Below are positions 31,342 to 43,504 of a stretch of DNA of 64,000 nucleotides, piece after piece. Within the stretch, counting starts at the first letter, position 1. Each line of letters begins with the position of its first letter. The notes under the pieces were generated by a model. The model worked only from the letters and a program-made list of their open reading frames with translations, was not told where the DNA came from and made no database searches. The stretch is taken from assembly GCF_026213295.1 (NCBI RefSeq), contig NC_079427.1, positions 32,553,200 through 32,617,199 of the forward strand, written 5' to 3'. The stretch is from Gadus chalcogrammus (lineage: Eukaryota > Chordata > Actinopteri > Gadiformes > Gadidae). The position numbers were made by a program, and so were the translations under genes.

Positions 31342-32021
31342 TGATATGCCTTCCTGTAATGGTGTGATGGTGGGTGTCTTCTGGTGTTCAAGGAAGAGGT
31401 TGGTTGCTTGCATGTGCAAAACTACCAAAAACAACTATGGTGAGCAAGGGGCTCACCAACAGAAACAGGCATATAAAATATACATATGGCTGATGTGCAT
31501 GTGGCTGACGCTAGTGTTTGTGTCTCCCAAGAAGTGTTGTTAAAGGCAACACCTTTGTAATCTGTGACAACAACATCAGACTATATCTGGTGTCTGCAGC
31601 ATAAGAGCTCTGTAGAGTAACCAGTAATCAGCGTGTGCATAAAAAAAGAGATCATCACAAACATCACAACATCAGACTCTATTGTTCTGAATGTAATCTC
31701 TTTTTGGCATATCACCTTTCAATCTTATGCGGGTGATATCCCACTCATGATAAGATTGCTGGATTTCAATTTCAACTTCACAAATAAATGTATTCCAATT
31801 AGTCTTTTTTAGAACAGGATAAATGGTGCCTGGCCAATGGAGATACACTGGGACCAAGTATATTACCTTACCTACCTTTCATTGTTATAACACGGCTTGT
31901 CAAAACATTAACTCAAAATCGGCATTTAAAAGCTCACACAAAAATATTTATCTACTTCACTCGCGCCACCACACTTGCGCTTTGAGAGGCATGTCGGCGA
32001 AAAGCAGAGGCGTGTCCCGTC
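31341..32021. other. Unassigned sequence
   Basis: No recognised coding sequence or terminal repeats. Short frames only. Confidence 0.4.
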
Positions 32022-32243
32022 GTTACACCGAATTCTGCGACCTACCGAAAAGTGTGACCCCAGGGGCACAGTTTCACATTTAATAACAAGGTGAGGGGGT
32101 GGGGGGAGATCTTATGTTTAATTTATGTTTTTGTTATAATGCACACTGTTTTTTCGACTTCAAACTCATGCATGTTGAAGAAAATGTGCAACAGCGCCCC
32201 CTTGGGTCACACTTCTCGGTGGGAGCCAGAATTCGGTGTAACA
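32022..32243. mobile_element. Small inverted-repeat (MITE-like) element
   Basis: GTTACACCGAATTCTG at 32022 and AAGTGTGACCCC are mirrored by GGGTCACACTT and CAGAATTCGGTGTAAC ending at 32243. The arms are about 40 bp with a few mismatches, and no clear TSD is seen. Confidence 0.65.
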
Positions 32244-32503
32244 CTGGCGCAAATTATGCATGGTGCAATCTTACAGATTGATTTTGTAATCGCACCACTG
32301 ACCGAAAAAATCCTGGTTTAAATGCCCCAGCGGACAGCGCAGTTGGTATTGCTATTTTGACGTGCCCATATAGGCAGGACGGAACTGTAACAAGCTTACA
32401 CACGTAGGCTATACACAGCATGCAAACAATTAGCCTAATTTAAATATTATGATGTCAAAGATTGTTCATATGTGTGAAACTGCATAGAAATAGCATGTGG
32501 AAA

Positions 32504-32535
32504 CATGCAGCCCCTATTTCCATAGGGGCTGCATG
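32504..32535. repeat. 14-bp perfect hairpin
   Basis: CATGCAGCCCCTAT and ATAGGGGCTGCATG are separated by four bases. Confidence 0.9.
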
Positions 32536-32779
32536 AATGAACACTGTAGTAGGCTATGCCATGCGTTTAAATAATAATAATAACAATAATGAACTCGTGC
32601 AAAGTATGTCCCAGCCTTCCAAAACAAAATATCGTTTTAGGGTAAATGATAATGTTGGTTCAATTATTTGGGAGAGAACGTCTGATATAGCGGCAATAAG
32701 TTGTACTTTTAAATCAATGCATCTGCCAAATGCATTGATAACTTTTTCTCATCTCCTCAATTGTCCTCCTTACAAGCCC

Positions 32780-32815
32780 TGACAAATGTTCTAGATTTAT
32801 TTACGAACATATCAG
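32780..32815 (+). pseudogene. LINE ORF2 fragment upstream of the Harbinger insertion
   Basis: TNVLDLFTNIS reads into SGLKPNYEKCK at 40689 once the CAG duplication is collapsed. This fits the LINE RT thumb region. How far the fragment extends left of 32780 is unclear. Confidence 0.65.
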
Positions 32816-33498
32816 GGCCCCGTTTCCCGAAAGCATCGTTAGCCTAAGTGGATCGTGAAGTGCGTTGTACGAGCATCGTACAGTTTTCACACCGTTTCCC
32901 AAAAGCATCGTTGGTAACGAACGTCGTGAAAAACGCTCGTAGCTAACGAGGACTCCAGGGGTACTCGTAGGATGCTAAGAGCATCGTTAGCCTACTATAG
33001 CCTCAGTGGCGTCACCAGCGGACATTCCGTGTATTGGATGCATTTTTATTAAAACACATCCAATACCACGGAATGCCCAGTTGGTGCAATTTCACAACCA
33101 AAATCACTGGTTACCGCCGATATATTACTCTTAGACTGCTGTTAGATTTAAACAGCAAAGATAGAGACATGTTAGAAGTCATCAACATAATTTATTGCAG
33201 CAATTTAGAATTCCAAAAATACATGCCCAGCCGAAATGTACCGATCAAACGCTAGTCACAAGGCATATAATAAAATCAAAGGATTCCATTGCTCTTGTGT
33301 GGGAGGTCACTTTGGAGCTGCACTTGCTGTCTCCATCTGATTTTAGTTCAACCATCGTGGTTAAAATTTCCTGATATTGTTCAATGACAGAAGACATAGG
33401 CTACTGTAGACATGCATCATGATGAGACCAGCTGGTGTCTGAGAATTTCTGCAAGCGTTTTTTGCTGTGATTGTTTGCATTAAGCATTGTAGGTGCTT

Positions 33499-34276
33499 CA
33501 GGGGCGTACCTTAGACCGGGACAGGGCCCCGGGCGTCCGGGGGGGCCCCCCGCGCGGCCACGGCCGCCCAACGGTCGCCGTGCTGGCGGCGGTGTGAAGG
33601 CAGCTTAAGATAACTAGTGATTATAGAAAGGAACTGACCGCTTTATATAGACTCTTCTCTCATAACGTCAGTCAGGGTGGCTCATATATTTTCTCTTCCT
33701 CTTCCTTAATGTATTTAATTTGGTTACAGTAGTGATATTTTGGCCACAAATAAAATAGTATATACAATGGCACTTGGGCTACTTCATTTATTTTCTTTTA
33801 TTTTCAACATTTATAAAAGAATAGGGCCTGCTGGGAAATCTGTTCGACCAATCAACGTGATGTTTTGAGTGTACATACGATGTATATATATAAATAAAGT
33901 TGCCTTGCCTTGCCTTACCTAAAGAGAAGAAAGAACTGGATGTGCGCAATTTGAAATGTTAACAGCGATTTTCCTGTACCTCACCATACCAGTGACATTA
34001 GCCACGGCAGAGCGGTTATTTTCCAAGCTCAAATTGATAAAGACTTCCCTAAGGAGCGCCATGACACAGTAGCGATTGTGTGTATTGGCCATACTCTCCA
34101 TCGAGAATGAAAGAGCAAGAAAATTGGATTTCACCTCTATTATCAACGAGTTTGCTGAACAGAAGGCACGCAGATTTAACTTCTGAACGGGTAAGAGCAG
34201 TTGTTATTTTATTATTGGTTATGGGGGCCCAGCGCGATCTTGCCCCGAGGCCTAGCACAACTATGCTACGCCACTG
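33499..34276 (+). mobile_element. hAT remnant (ZMYM-type), nested
   Basis: CAGGGGCGTACCTTAG at 33499 and CTATGCTACGCCACTG ending at 34276 are imperfect inverted termini. G- and C-rich runs lie just inside. Flanking octamers share only GGTG, so the TSD has decayed. A transposase C-terminus is recognisable inside. Confidence 0.65.
33941..34185 (+). pseudogene. hAT transposase C-terminal dimerisation domain
   Basis: Plus-strand translation gives LTIPVTLATAERLFSKLKLI, KTSLRSAMTQ, a stop, then LAILSIENERARKLDFTSII and NEFAEQKARRFNF before a terminal stop. This is the hAT C-terminal dimerisation region, ZMYM1-like. Only about 80 residues remain, with one internal stop. Confidence 0.8.
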
Positions 34277-35250
34277 GGTGAGGCTGTGTTTTTATTAACA
34301 GTTAATAAAACACAATTTATTTATTGGACCCTGTCTAGACAGTAACGAACATCCCTGACCATAGTTAATCGCGTTTGTAGTCTAAACTCAGACGTGAAGT
34401 CATTATTGCATGCGGGTGCCTTCATTCATAAAAAAATTAAAACATTCGGGAGTATGCAATTATACAACTTATTCCAAAGAGGTCAGAGACTCCGTGCGCA
34501 GCCCCACCTTCCCCAGTGAACCAAGAAAGCCTGCGCCATGATGAACGGGGGATTTGACCCCCTCGGTTTTACACAGGAAACTTGAGATAAGAAGGTGAAA
34601 TCGCCGGGCGTGCCAAGCTGCGACTGAACCGGCAGTGTAAAAAGACCTATAGCCTACTTCATCCTGCCCAACAATGTGGGCAGGATCTAGACCAGGGTTC
34701 AGCAACCTTTTCAACATGCAATGCCAGTTTGACATTATCTCGTTAATGAGTGTGCCTTAAGCAACAATATATAAAAAATTAAGCTGAATTATGATACAGC
34801 AACCAAAAACATTTCCAGAAGACCTGGAATTGTACTATTTCCATATAGTCCACAATCATGCATCAACATTTTAAATGTTTTTTTGGTTGTTATATTTGCA
34901 ACATGTGCTTACAAATAATTACATATGTCCCATCTTAAAACACAATTTTCAGAAACTCATTGAACAACATATTTGCACTGCGAAATCTAAAAAACGAGAA
35001 TAAATGAGAAATCCACATCAATATCTTTAAGACATGTACAGCTTTGCAAAACCATTTGAAGGCGATGCGTACAGGTCACTTGCAACAATATTATAAATAT
35101 TTTCTATTACTCACAACATAGGGTTAAAAACTATTAATTGATCCAATTTCAGAACACTCTTTTCTGTAACTAATTTAAACATATTTGCACTGGGAGGAAA
35201 TGCCCAAAACAGAATAAAGTGCAAAAAATAAAAATCGGTAGTATTGATTG

Positions 35251-35674
35251 TGTTAGGATAAACGATGCTGAACCCAAGAACAGACGGAGACGATGTTGAA
35301 TTGATGAAAAAGGGTTTATTGAACGAGGCGGGGGAGCAGGTAGTGGATGAGGTAGCTGGGGGAAGAGCGAGGCAGGCGAGCTGGAGCGAGGGATCCGGAT
35401 AACTGCAGGCAGAGGAAAACCGAGTTGGGTTGTGGTCAAAAACAACAAGAGACGAGAGAGTGAGGTAACAAGAATTACTTGAGCCAGGCATGTATCATTA
35501 CCACTGTATCTGGCAACAACAGCAGGGAATCCAAGGGTTTATGAAGGGGAGTTGATTGGAGATGAAGACCAGGTGAGCATGATTGCAGATGAGGGCCAGG
35601 TGTGAAGTGAAACAGACAGGAGGAGTGGCAGACCCAGGAGGAGGGAAATACAGCAGACTGCTGTGACCACAACA
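35251..35674 (-). repeat. 3' LTR of the sushi-type element
   Basis: Partner of 39949-40389. It is shorter by about 17 bp, including loss of GTAGTGCGTAGTAC-like sequence near 35505. AATAAACCC on the minus strand (near 35310) is a likely poly(A) signal. Confidence 0.92.
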
Positions 35675-35744
35675 ATACCCTCCCCTCAATGGACGCCTCT
35701 AGGCGGCCTAGGCCTCTCTGGGTGAGCCAGATGAAAATCACGGA

Positions 35745-38499
35745 TTAGGGAGGGGTCGAGGATGAGACCCCGCGAAACCCAGCTCCTCTCCTCTGGCCCA
35801 TAACCCTCCCAATCCACGAGGTACTGATACCCCCTGCCCCAACGACGAATGTCCAGCAACCGCCGGACGGCATAAGCTGGGTGGTTGTCAAACGGGGAGG
35901 AGGGGGGGGAACGGCCGGGGGGGAGAGAGAGCTGAAGGAGACTGGCTTCAAACGAGAAACATGGAAGGTGGGGTGGACATGCATGGCTGGAGGCAGCTTG
36001 AGTGTGACAGCTGAGGGGTTGATGACGGAAACAATAGGGAAAGGGACAACAAAACGAGGGGTTAACTTAGAGCCAGTTTGTAGAGGAAGATCCTTAGAGG
36101 ACAACCACACAAGTTGACCCACCCAATAGGCAGGAGTGGGAGCCCGGTGGCGATCAGCAATCCGCCGGTTCTGCTCTGCGGAGCGCAGCAGAGCGGTGCG
36201 CACGCTCTCCCACACCCTGCGGCAACGGCGGAGATGGTGCTGGACGGAGGGGACGGAGATGTCATCCTCCGAGCAGGAAACAAGGTTGGCTGGTACCCCA
36301 GGGAACATTCAAACGGGGACATGCCAGTGGCTGCACATGACATGGAATTGTGGGCATACTCGATCCAAGAGAGATGGTCGCTACACGCAGAGGCGTTGCA
36401 CGCAGCCACACAACGCAGCGCAGTTCCGAGGTCCTGATTAGCTCTCTCAGCCTGTCCATTAGTCTGCAGCTGGTACCCTGATGACAGGCTGACAGAGGCC
36501 CCCAGCACTCGGCAGAAGGCCTTCCACACTTGGAAAATGAATTGGCGGCCAGGGTCAGAGACAAGGTCAGCGAGCAGCTGAGCAGTCTCGGTGGCAGTGG
36601 GGAGCTTAGGAAGGGCAATGAAGTGAACCGCCTTCGAAAATCTGTCCACAACGGTGAGAATTACTGTGTGGCCCCTAGAGGGAGGAAGACCAGTCACAAA
36701 ATCAAGGCTAAAGTGTGACCAGGGCCGACCTGGAACAGGAAGGGGGCGTAACAGACCAGCAGGAGGTTGATGGGAGGACTTGGCCCGAGCACAAACCGTG
36801 CAGGCAAGCACGAATGCCCAGGTGTCAGCGTCCATCGCTGGCCACCAAAAGTGCCTCTTCAGGAGGGACAGGGTGCGGCCCACGCCAGGGTGATAGGCAA
36901 TGCGCGATGTGTGACCCCACACCAGAACTTGAGAGCGAACCGAACTGGGGACGAAGAGACGGTTAGGAGGGCCGTTGCCCGGATCTGATTCGGTGACTTG
37001 GGCCTCCCGGATGAGGGACTCTCTTCCTGCCTCAGCAGCAACACTGAGGCAGGAAGGAGAGAGGATATTGTCAGGGGGGGCCGGTGTGTTCACAGTGTTA
37101 AACTGACGAGAGAGGGCGTCAGGTTTGACGTTACGGGACCCGGGACGGTAGATGAGGAAGAAATCAAACTGCCCAAAAAACAGGGACCACCGGGCTTGGC
37201 GGGAATTTTAACGCTTAGCTGTGTGGATGCAAGACAAATTCTTGTGGTCGGTCCAAACCACGAACGGCAGTTCTGCCCCCTCGAGCCAGTGCCGCCATTC
37301 CTCCAACGCCAGTTTCACAGCCAGCAGCTCTCTGTTACCAACATCATAGTTACGCTCTGCAGGTACCAGCCGGCGAGAGAAAAAAGCGCAGGGGTGAATC
37401 TTCTCATCAGAAGCAGAGCGCTTGGACAGGACCGCCCCCACCCCCGTGTCAGACGCATCGACCTCCACGATGAACTGCCTGGAGGGGTCAGGTTGTATGA
37501 GAATGGGGGCAGACGAGAAACGCCTCTTAAGGCCAGAGAAGGCAGCCTCCGCCTCAGGCGTCCAGGCAAATGGGAGGGCAGGAGAGGTGAGACGGGTGAG
37601 GGGGGCTGCAACCCTGCTGTAATCACGGAAGAACCTCCGGTAAAAATGGGCAAACCCCAGGAACTGCTGCAGTTTCTTGCGGGAATCGGGAATGGGCCAG
37701 TCCGTCACTGCACTGATCTTCTTAGGTCCTCACTTGCCCGCTCTCAATGAGGAACCCAAGGAAGGATACAGGCGACACTGAACTCACACTTCTCGGCCTT
37801 CACATATAATTTGTTCCCCAACAGCCTCTGAAGAACTTGCCTGACATGCTGGAAGTGTTTCTCCTGGTTGCGAGAAAAAATAAGGATGTCGTCTAAATAG
37901 ACGACGGCTGAGGAAAATCCCGGAGGACGTTGTTTACCAGGTTCTGGAACACGGCAGGGGCATTAGTGAGGACGAAGGGCATGACAAGGTACTCAAAATG
38001 GCTGAGGGGGGTGTTTAAAGGCAGTCTTCCACTCATCGCCTTTACGGATACGCAACAGGTGGTAGGCATTGCATAGATCCAATTTAGAGAAGACTGTAGC
38101 CCCCTGCAGCGGCTCGAATGCGGAACTGATGAGGGACAAGGCATACTTGTTCTTAACTGTAATGTTATCGAGTCCCCTGAAATCAATACATGAGCGAAGA
38201 GACTTGTCCTTCTTAGAAACAAAAAAGAAACCTGCACCAACAGGAGAAGAGGAGGGTTTCATGAGGTCAGCCAAAAGAGAATCCTTAATATACTTCTCCA
38301 TAGCCTCCCTCTCAGGGCGTGACAAGTTATACAGGCAACTACTGAGCAAGGGAGCACCAGGGGAGGAGATCAATGCCACAGTCATAGGGATGATAAGGAG
38401 GCAGGGTGAGCACACAACACTTACTAAACACCTTTCCCAGGTCATGATAGATTGGGGGAACCAAGGAGAGGTTGGGGGGTTCCTGGGACAAGGGAACAC
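35745..38499 (-). pseudogene. Sushi-type pol: RT, RNase H, integrase, chromodomain
   Basis: From high to low coordinates on the minus strand: RT (38499-37870, with [20 protein letters not shown] and [10 protein letters not shown] at about 37900). RNase H follows (37708-37208, [20 protein letters not shown]). Integrase comes next (37093-36062, [50 protein letters not shown]). The C-terminal chromodomain-like region is in several frames near 35860-35750 ([19 protein letters not shown]). The central integrase aspartate region reads SDPGRQF instead of SDRGPQF. At least four frameshifts make it non-functional. Sushi-ichi is the nearest family I recognise. Confidence 0.9.
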
Positions 38500-39932
38500 C
38501 TCCCTCTGCTGGAGACAGGGCAGATTGTAAACAGGTGGAATGATAGAAGGTGCTCCAACTCAGCACCTTGCCAGAAGACCAGTCAAATTGGGGATTGTGC
38601 CGCTTGAGCCAGGGGTGACCTAGAACCAGAGGAGACAGGATGACATGAAACTGAAGCATCTCGTAGTGATTACCAGAAACAATTAACTCAAGGAGCTTAG
38701 TACGGTGAGTAATAAGGGCCAGGTGGCGGCCATCTAAGGCGTTAGCATTGAAGGTAGAGGGTAATTGTTCCAAATGAATGCCAAACCGAGACGCAAAGCC
38801 GGCGTCGATGAAGTTCTCATCCGCTCCCGAATCCACAAGGGCCGATACTGGAAAGGGATGACCGAGGGACAGAAGAGTGGCATCCAGCAGTGACCGTGAA
38901 GAGTGAGGAACGGGGACGGAGGGGGCGTGGCTCAGCAGGGTCCTGAGTCTCACTGCTGAGCCCGGTCTTTTGGCAGTGACGGACAGGTGGAGATGAGATG
39001 CCCGGGCAGCGCACAGTACAGACACACTCCAGTCCTAATCCGATGAAGCTGCTCCGCTTGGGTGAGACGAGTGCGCCCCAGCTGCATTGGCTCCTCTTCA
39101 GTAACAGCACGCGTCACGGGGGCAGAGAGAGCAGCTCTTGGGAAGTGTGGAAAACAGGAAGCAGTGATTGCCCGGGGCACGGAACTGCCCGTCTTCTCCC
39201 TACGCCACTCACGTAGGCGATTATCCAGCCGGATGGAAAGGGAGATAATTTCGTCGAGAGTGTCAGTCTCCTCCCTAGTAGCCAGCTCATCCTTAATTGA
39301 CTCACAGAGACCGGAAAGAAAAAAAAAAAGCCCACGCAGAGACTTGTCGTTCCAGCCCGACCTTGCTGCAAAGGTCCTGAACTCGACGGAGAACTTGGCT
39401 ACACTGCAGGAGCCCTGACGTAAGGAAATAAGCCGCTTGGGAACGTCCCCTCCCTCTACTGGGTGATCAAAAACTTTCCTAATTTCTGCTACAAAAAGGT
39501 CAAAATTGTCATTAACTGGGGAATCACTTTCCCATAATGCTGAAGCCCACGCTAATGCATTGCCCTTTAGTGACCCAATAACGTAAGCGATCCTAGCTCG
39601 TTCAGTGGGGTAGCGGAGGGGCTGCTGACTGAAAACTAAGGAACACTGGATCAGAAAGGCTCTGCACGTACCCATGTCCCAGCGTAGCGCTCCGGCGCAG
39701 GAATGAGAGGCTCACGAGCTCGTGGCAGGTGTGTCGAGGAGAGTGGGGGCAGGCGGAGGTGCCGCAGGCAGTGGAGGCGCTGTGGTGTGGGGGGCCAGTA
39801 AGTCCAATTGTGCAACCATCTGTGTGACTCGGGTAACAAGATTCTTAAAAGCTTCCATAGGGTCCCGGAGGGCTTTGCTGTGCCTTGGGCGGCGAGAGCT
39901 CCACGGATGCTGTCAATGTCCGCTGGGTCCAT
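38339..39932 (-). pseudogene. Sushi-type gag and protease
   Basis: Begins with MDPADIDSIRGALAAQGTA at 39932. It then shifts frame to a 241-codon gag (39675-38950) containing ERARIAYVIGSLKGNALAWA and a CCHC knuckle (CLYCALPGHLISTC). The protease frame (39025-38339) has SALVDSGADENFIDAGFASR, the DSGA active site. This Gag belongs to the Sushi/RTL type from which mammalian PEG10-like genes derive. The ATG lies just after the 5' LTR, so little room is left for a tRNA primer site. Confidence 0.88.
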
Positions 39933-39948
39933 CTTGGCCAGATCGTTC

Positions 39949-40389
39949 TGTTAGGATAACAATGCTGAACCAAGAGCAGACGGAGACGATGTTGAATTAA
40001 TGAAAAAGGGTTTATTGAACGAGGCGGGGGAGCAGGTAGTGGATGTGGTAGCCGGGGGAAGAGCGAGGCAGGCGAGCTGGAGCAAGGGATCCGGATAACT
40101 GCAGGCAGAGGAAACAGAGTTGGGTTGTTGTTAAAAACAACAAGAGACGAGAGAGCGAGAGCGAGGTAACAAGAATTACTTGAGCCAGGCATGTATCATT
40201 ACCACTGTAGTGCGTAGTACGACCTGGCACCAACAGCAGGGAATCCAAGGGTTTATGAAGGGGAGTTGATTGGAGATGAAGACCAGGTGAGCATGATTGC
40301 AGATGAGGGCCAGGTGTGAAGTGAGACAGACGGGAGGAGTGGGCAGACCAAGGAGGAGGAAAACACAGCAGACTGCTGTGACCACAACA
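39949..40389 (-). repeat. 5' LTR of the sushi-type element
   Basis: 441-bp partner of 35251-35674, TG...CA. Confidence 0.92.
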
Positions 40390-40688
40390 GATTGTGCTGC
40401 CGCATTTATTTATTTTTCAAGTGTGCCAATGATTATGCTGCCCCGTGCCAGTGGTGGCACCCGTGCCTAGGGTGGCCGACCCCTGATCTAGACAAAGCTA
40501 CAATCCTACGAACGTTGTGAGTGCAGTGAACGCGCGTAGGTAGCAGGAGAGGTAGGTTGGTCGGAGAGGAGAGGTTGGTCGGAGGAGGAGTTTCGGGAAA
40601 CGCTCCAAAGGAATTCACGATGGTTCGCAAGATTCATCGTGAGAATGATCGTACGAGCGAAGATCCATCGTTATCGGGAAACGAGGCC

Positions 40689-41357
40689 CAGGTCTAAAAC
40701 CAAATTACGAGAAATGTAAATTTGTTAAGATCTATGGAAACATCTGCTCCATCCAGAATTTCAACCAGCTGACTGCATCCCTTCCCACAAATTGGAAGAA
40801 AAAAATCAAGGATGGTCTTCCAAATATAAAAAATATAAATTGGTTAAGAAATATTAAATTAAATAAAAGTACATTCAGCATTCTGGCTCTCCATGCAGAG
40901 TACACACAAAATGGGAGGAATCTATTAGATTGTCCAATTCCATGGAAACACGTCTTTAGACTAATATATAAAACATCACTTGACTCTTCCTCAAGTTACT
41001 TTCAAAATAATTCATGGCTTTTGCCAACAAAAAGAGCCATCTGACCTTTGTAGGTTTTGCGAACAGGAAAGTGAATCATCACCTCATCTCTTCTGGTACT
41101 GTCCCACAGTGGCAAGTTTCTGGATACAACTCCAGCAACTGTGTTCTAACAACAATACAACCTTAAAACTGGATTTAATGAATGTACTATTGGGAGATCT
41201 TGAGGAAGAAAATACATTCATAAATAGTACAACAATTTTGTTGGGTAAAATATTTAGGACCAAATCAGCAGAATTTTTACAGATAAAAGATTTAAGTACT
41301 TTCTCACACAATTTTATAATAGAATCAAACATTGCAAATAAGAATCGAAAAAATTAA
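40689..41357 (+). pseudogene. LINE ORF2 C-terminal region
   Basis: Translation continues from the fragment at 32780: SGLKPNYEKCKFVKIYGN, FNQLTASLPTNWKKKIKDGL, then a C-terminal frame (40980-41357) with FCEQESESSPHLFWYCPTVA. This is the CxxC...H...C knuckle common at the end of L1/Tx1-type ORF2 proteins. The frame shifts near 40980 and ends at 41355. The rest of the LINE is absent. Confidence 0.75.
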
Positions 41358-41938
41358 GAACTTTTGTCTCGGTGAGCTGCAGTCAGTTGGCAGTAAGTTA
41401 TTGACGTGTTAACATAATCTGTTAGTTGTAATTATATAAGTGTGTGTAAAGACAGAGGTTGCATTGAGATTAAAAAATAATATCGTATCGTTGATGACGA
41501 CCTCTAGTGGCGTGGAGGTGAAATGCGTAAATCACACATGTTCGATTTGTAAACACACCGGGCGGCACTTGCCTGATTACGGCACGTGAGGTGAGTGAGC
41601 AGGGGTGAGGCAATAAAGGTCCGCGATTTCCGGCCGAGGCCATGAAGGGTTTGTGCATGGGAGGACACGAGAGCACGCATTGGTTTTCAACTGTCAAGTT
41701 ATTTGGGTTATGTTCTCATTTGTGCTTGCCCAACTTGAAATGGCACTGTTAGACAGAGGATGCAGGACAGCTCTAATCGTAATCCGAATCCGAATCCTAA
41801 TCACGTTCCGGATCGATTGTTGTTCATGTTCAAAACAATTCATGTTCAATAAAATCAAGGAGAAGGATTTGAGCTGTCCTGCTTCCTCTGTCTAACAGTG
41901 CCAGACAGGCCAACTTCCTCAGCAAAGGGGCAGACAGC
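41358..41938 (+). other. Leader or LTR region of the BEL-type element
   Basis: No gene. A 37-bp inverted repeat (TGGCACTGTTAGACAGAGGA at 41741; mirrored ending 41904) encloses CCGAATCCGAATCCTAATC-type short repeats and AATAAAATC. It lies immediately before the gag ATG and probably belongs to the LTR/leader. LTR ends were not located. Confidence 0.5.
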
Positions 41939-43504
41939 ATGGTGGAAGCAGAGCTGAGGGAGGAGTTCGCCGAGCCCTCATACTGCCGGAAAATCATTCT
42001 TGAAGCGAATGATGATTACAAGACAGGGCTTTTGGCTGCGTCTCAAAAGTCAGAAGAGGAAGACGCGGTTCTCGAGGAGAAGGAGGAGCTAGACGTTGAG
42101 AGAACCGCTAACGAAGCAGAAGCAAGGTTTGGAGAGGTGAGAAGAATTGTCCAAACAAACCTGTGGTCCAGATATGGCCAATATGCTATCACAACTGCAA
42201 TCATTGAATGAGAGAAGGCCTGCGGTCGGGCGGAGAAGTTACCTGTGAAGAGTACTCACCTGGATGCATATGAGATGCACCTGACTCTACTGGAGAAAAG
42301 GATCAATGAGGCTGCCAGAGTTATGTCAACCTGGGAGCGGTGGATCCCAAAGGCTGAAAGAGAGGAGCTAGATGGCAGGATGAAGGACCTGAAAGCTTTA
42401 AACGGCAACCTTGAACTGAGGAAGGCTGAGTTTGTCACTGCACAGAGGATATCGAAGGATGCGCTGGCTGCAGGAGCCTCAGGACCTGAAGCAGTGAGAG
42501 CACATCCCCCGCCAGCAAAACCAATTGTCAGAATAAAACCAACCACACTGCCCAACTTCTCAGGCTGCAAAAGAGAATACCACAGATGGAACAAAGACTG
42601 GGAGAGCCTTCAAAAACAGGGAGAGCCATCTGGCTCAGCCGAGGTCAAGAAAATTCAACTCCTGGACAGCGTGGATGACAAGATTGGGAAGGATATCAGG
42701 CTGTCAACCTACAACACTGCAGAGGATATGTTCAGAGTCATGTATGGAAATAAATCAACCATTGCCATATAAATCCTGGAGGAGTTGGAGCGAATACTCC
42801 CTGCAAGGGGAAGCCAGCCAAGGAGAGTCATCAACCTGATCCAAGCAGTGGAAAAATCCCTAGCAGACCTCACAGAGCTGGGAAACTCTGGAGCAATCAA
42901 GAACCCTCTCGTCATTAAATCCATTGAGAGCAAGTTACCTGACTTTGTAAAGAGAGACTGGCTAGCCTTTATGGTGAATTCTAGCAATAATGTCACCACA
43001 GACAACCACTTTGACATGCTCCTGAAGTTCCTGAAGAATCAAGAAGAGATCCTAGTGAGACTTGACCAGCTAAGGTTTGTGGAGAAGATGGAGTAACCAG
43101 AACGTGAGAAGAAACATGAAATGAAGTATGCTTCTACAAGAACCACAAAGAAAGGAGGGCTGGGAGATGTGTGTTTTGTCTGCGGTGATGGAAGGCACAG
43201 TGACAAAATTTTCTTCTATGGAAAGTTCAAAGGGCTGAAGCTACAAGAGAAGAATATTGTTGTAAAGAAGCTGGGATCATGCAGAAAATGTCTTGGATGT
43301 CATGAAGATGATGGTTACTGCAGAGACACTTTCCTATGCAGGAACAAAGACTGTAAGAGCGGAGACTTTAATTGCCCCAAAGGAGAATACAAGAGTGGAA
43401 ACAAGGAGAGAAGTGGGAAAGACGGCAGAGGAAAGAGCAAACTGACAGCCGAACAGGAAGGTTTCTTGGCTGAGCTGTCCTCAGAGCAAGCAGAAAGACA
43501 ATAA
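41939..43504 (+). pseudogene. BEL/Pao gag pseudogene
   Basis: Starts at ATG 41939 (MVEAELREEFAEPS) and is read across three internal stops (near 42209, 42770 and 43094) almost in frame. An acidic coiled-coil N-terminus comes first. The DUF1759-type core follows (TTLPNFSGCKREYHRWNKDW, QKQGEPSGSAEVKKIQLLDS, LVIKSIESKLPDF). The C-terminus is cysteine-rich (CFVCGDGRHSDKIFFYGKF, GSCRKCLGCHEDDGYCRD, LCRNKDC). That pattern is characteristic of fish BEL Gag. It ends at 43504 in EQAERQ with no pol behind it. Confidence 0.88.

Larger units (their letters stand above)
35251..40389 (-). mobile_element. Sushi-type Gypsy (chromovirus-like) LTR retrotransposon, degraded
   Basis: LTRs at 35251-35674 (424 bp) and 39949-40389 (441 bp) begin TGTTAGGATAA and end GACCACAACA. 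GATTG duplicates on both sides (35246-35250, 40390-40394). Gag and pol on the minus strand are full length in content but broken by several frameshifts. The LTRs differ by substitutions and small indels, so it is older than the Gypsy at 4995. Confidence 0.93.
34693..40485. mobile_element. hAT element with perfect 8-bp TSD, carrying a Gypsy
   Basis: The left end CAGGGTTCAGCAACC and the right end, inverted CAGGGGTCGGCCACC, are flanked by ATCTAGAC on both sides (34685-34692, 40486-40493). Without the Gypsy it is about 650 bp and non-coding. Confidence 0.92.
32816..40688. mobile_element. Harbinger-like element carrying nested insertions
   Basis: GGCCCCGTTTCCCGA at the left and TCGGGAAACGAGGCC at the right are inverted, and CAG flanks both (32813-32815, 40689-40691). 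Subterminal AGCATCGTTAGCCTA and AACGATGCTT-type repeats are typical of a very abundant fish family. Without the hAT (34693-40485) the element is about 2.1 kb. It has a short hairpin at 33020-33085 and a hAT19/ZMYM-like remnant at 33499-34276. Confidence 0.88.
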
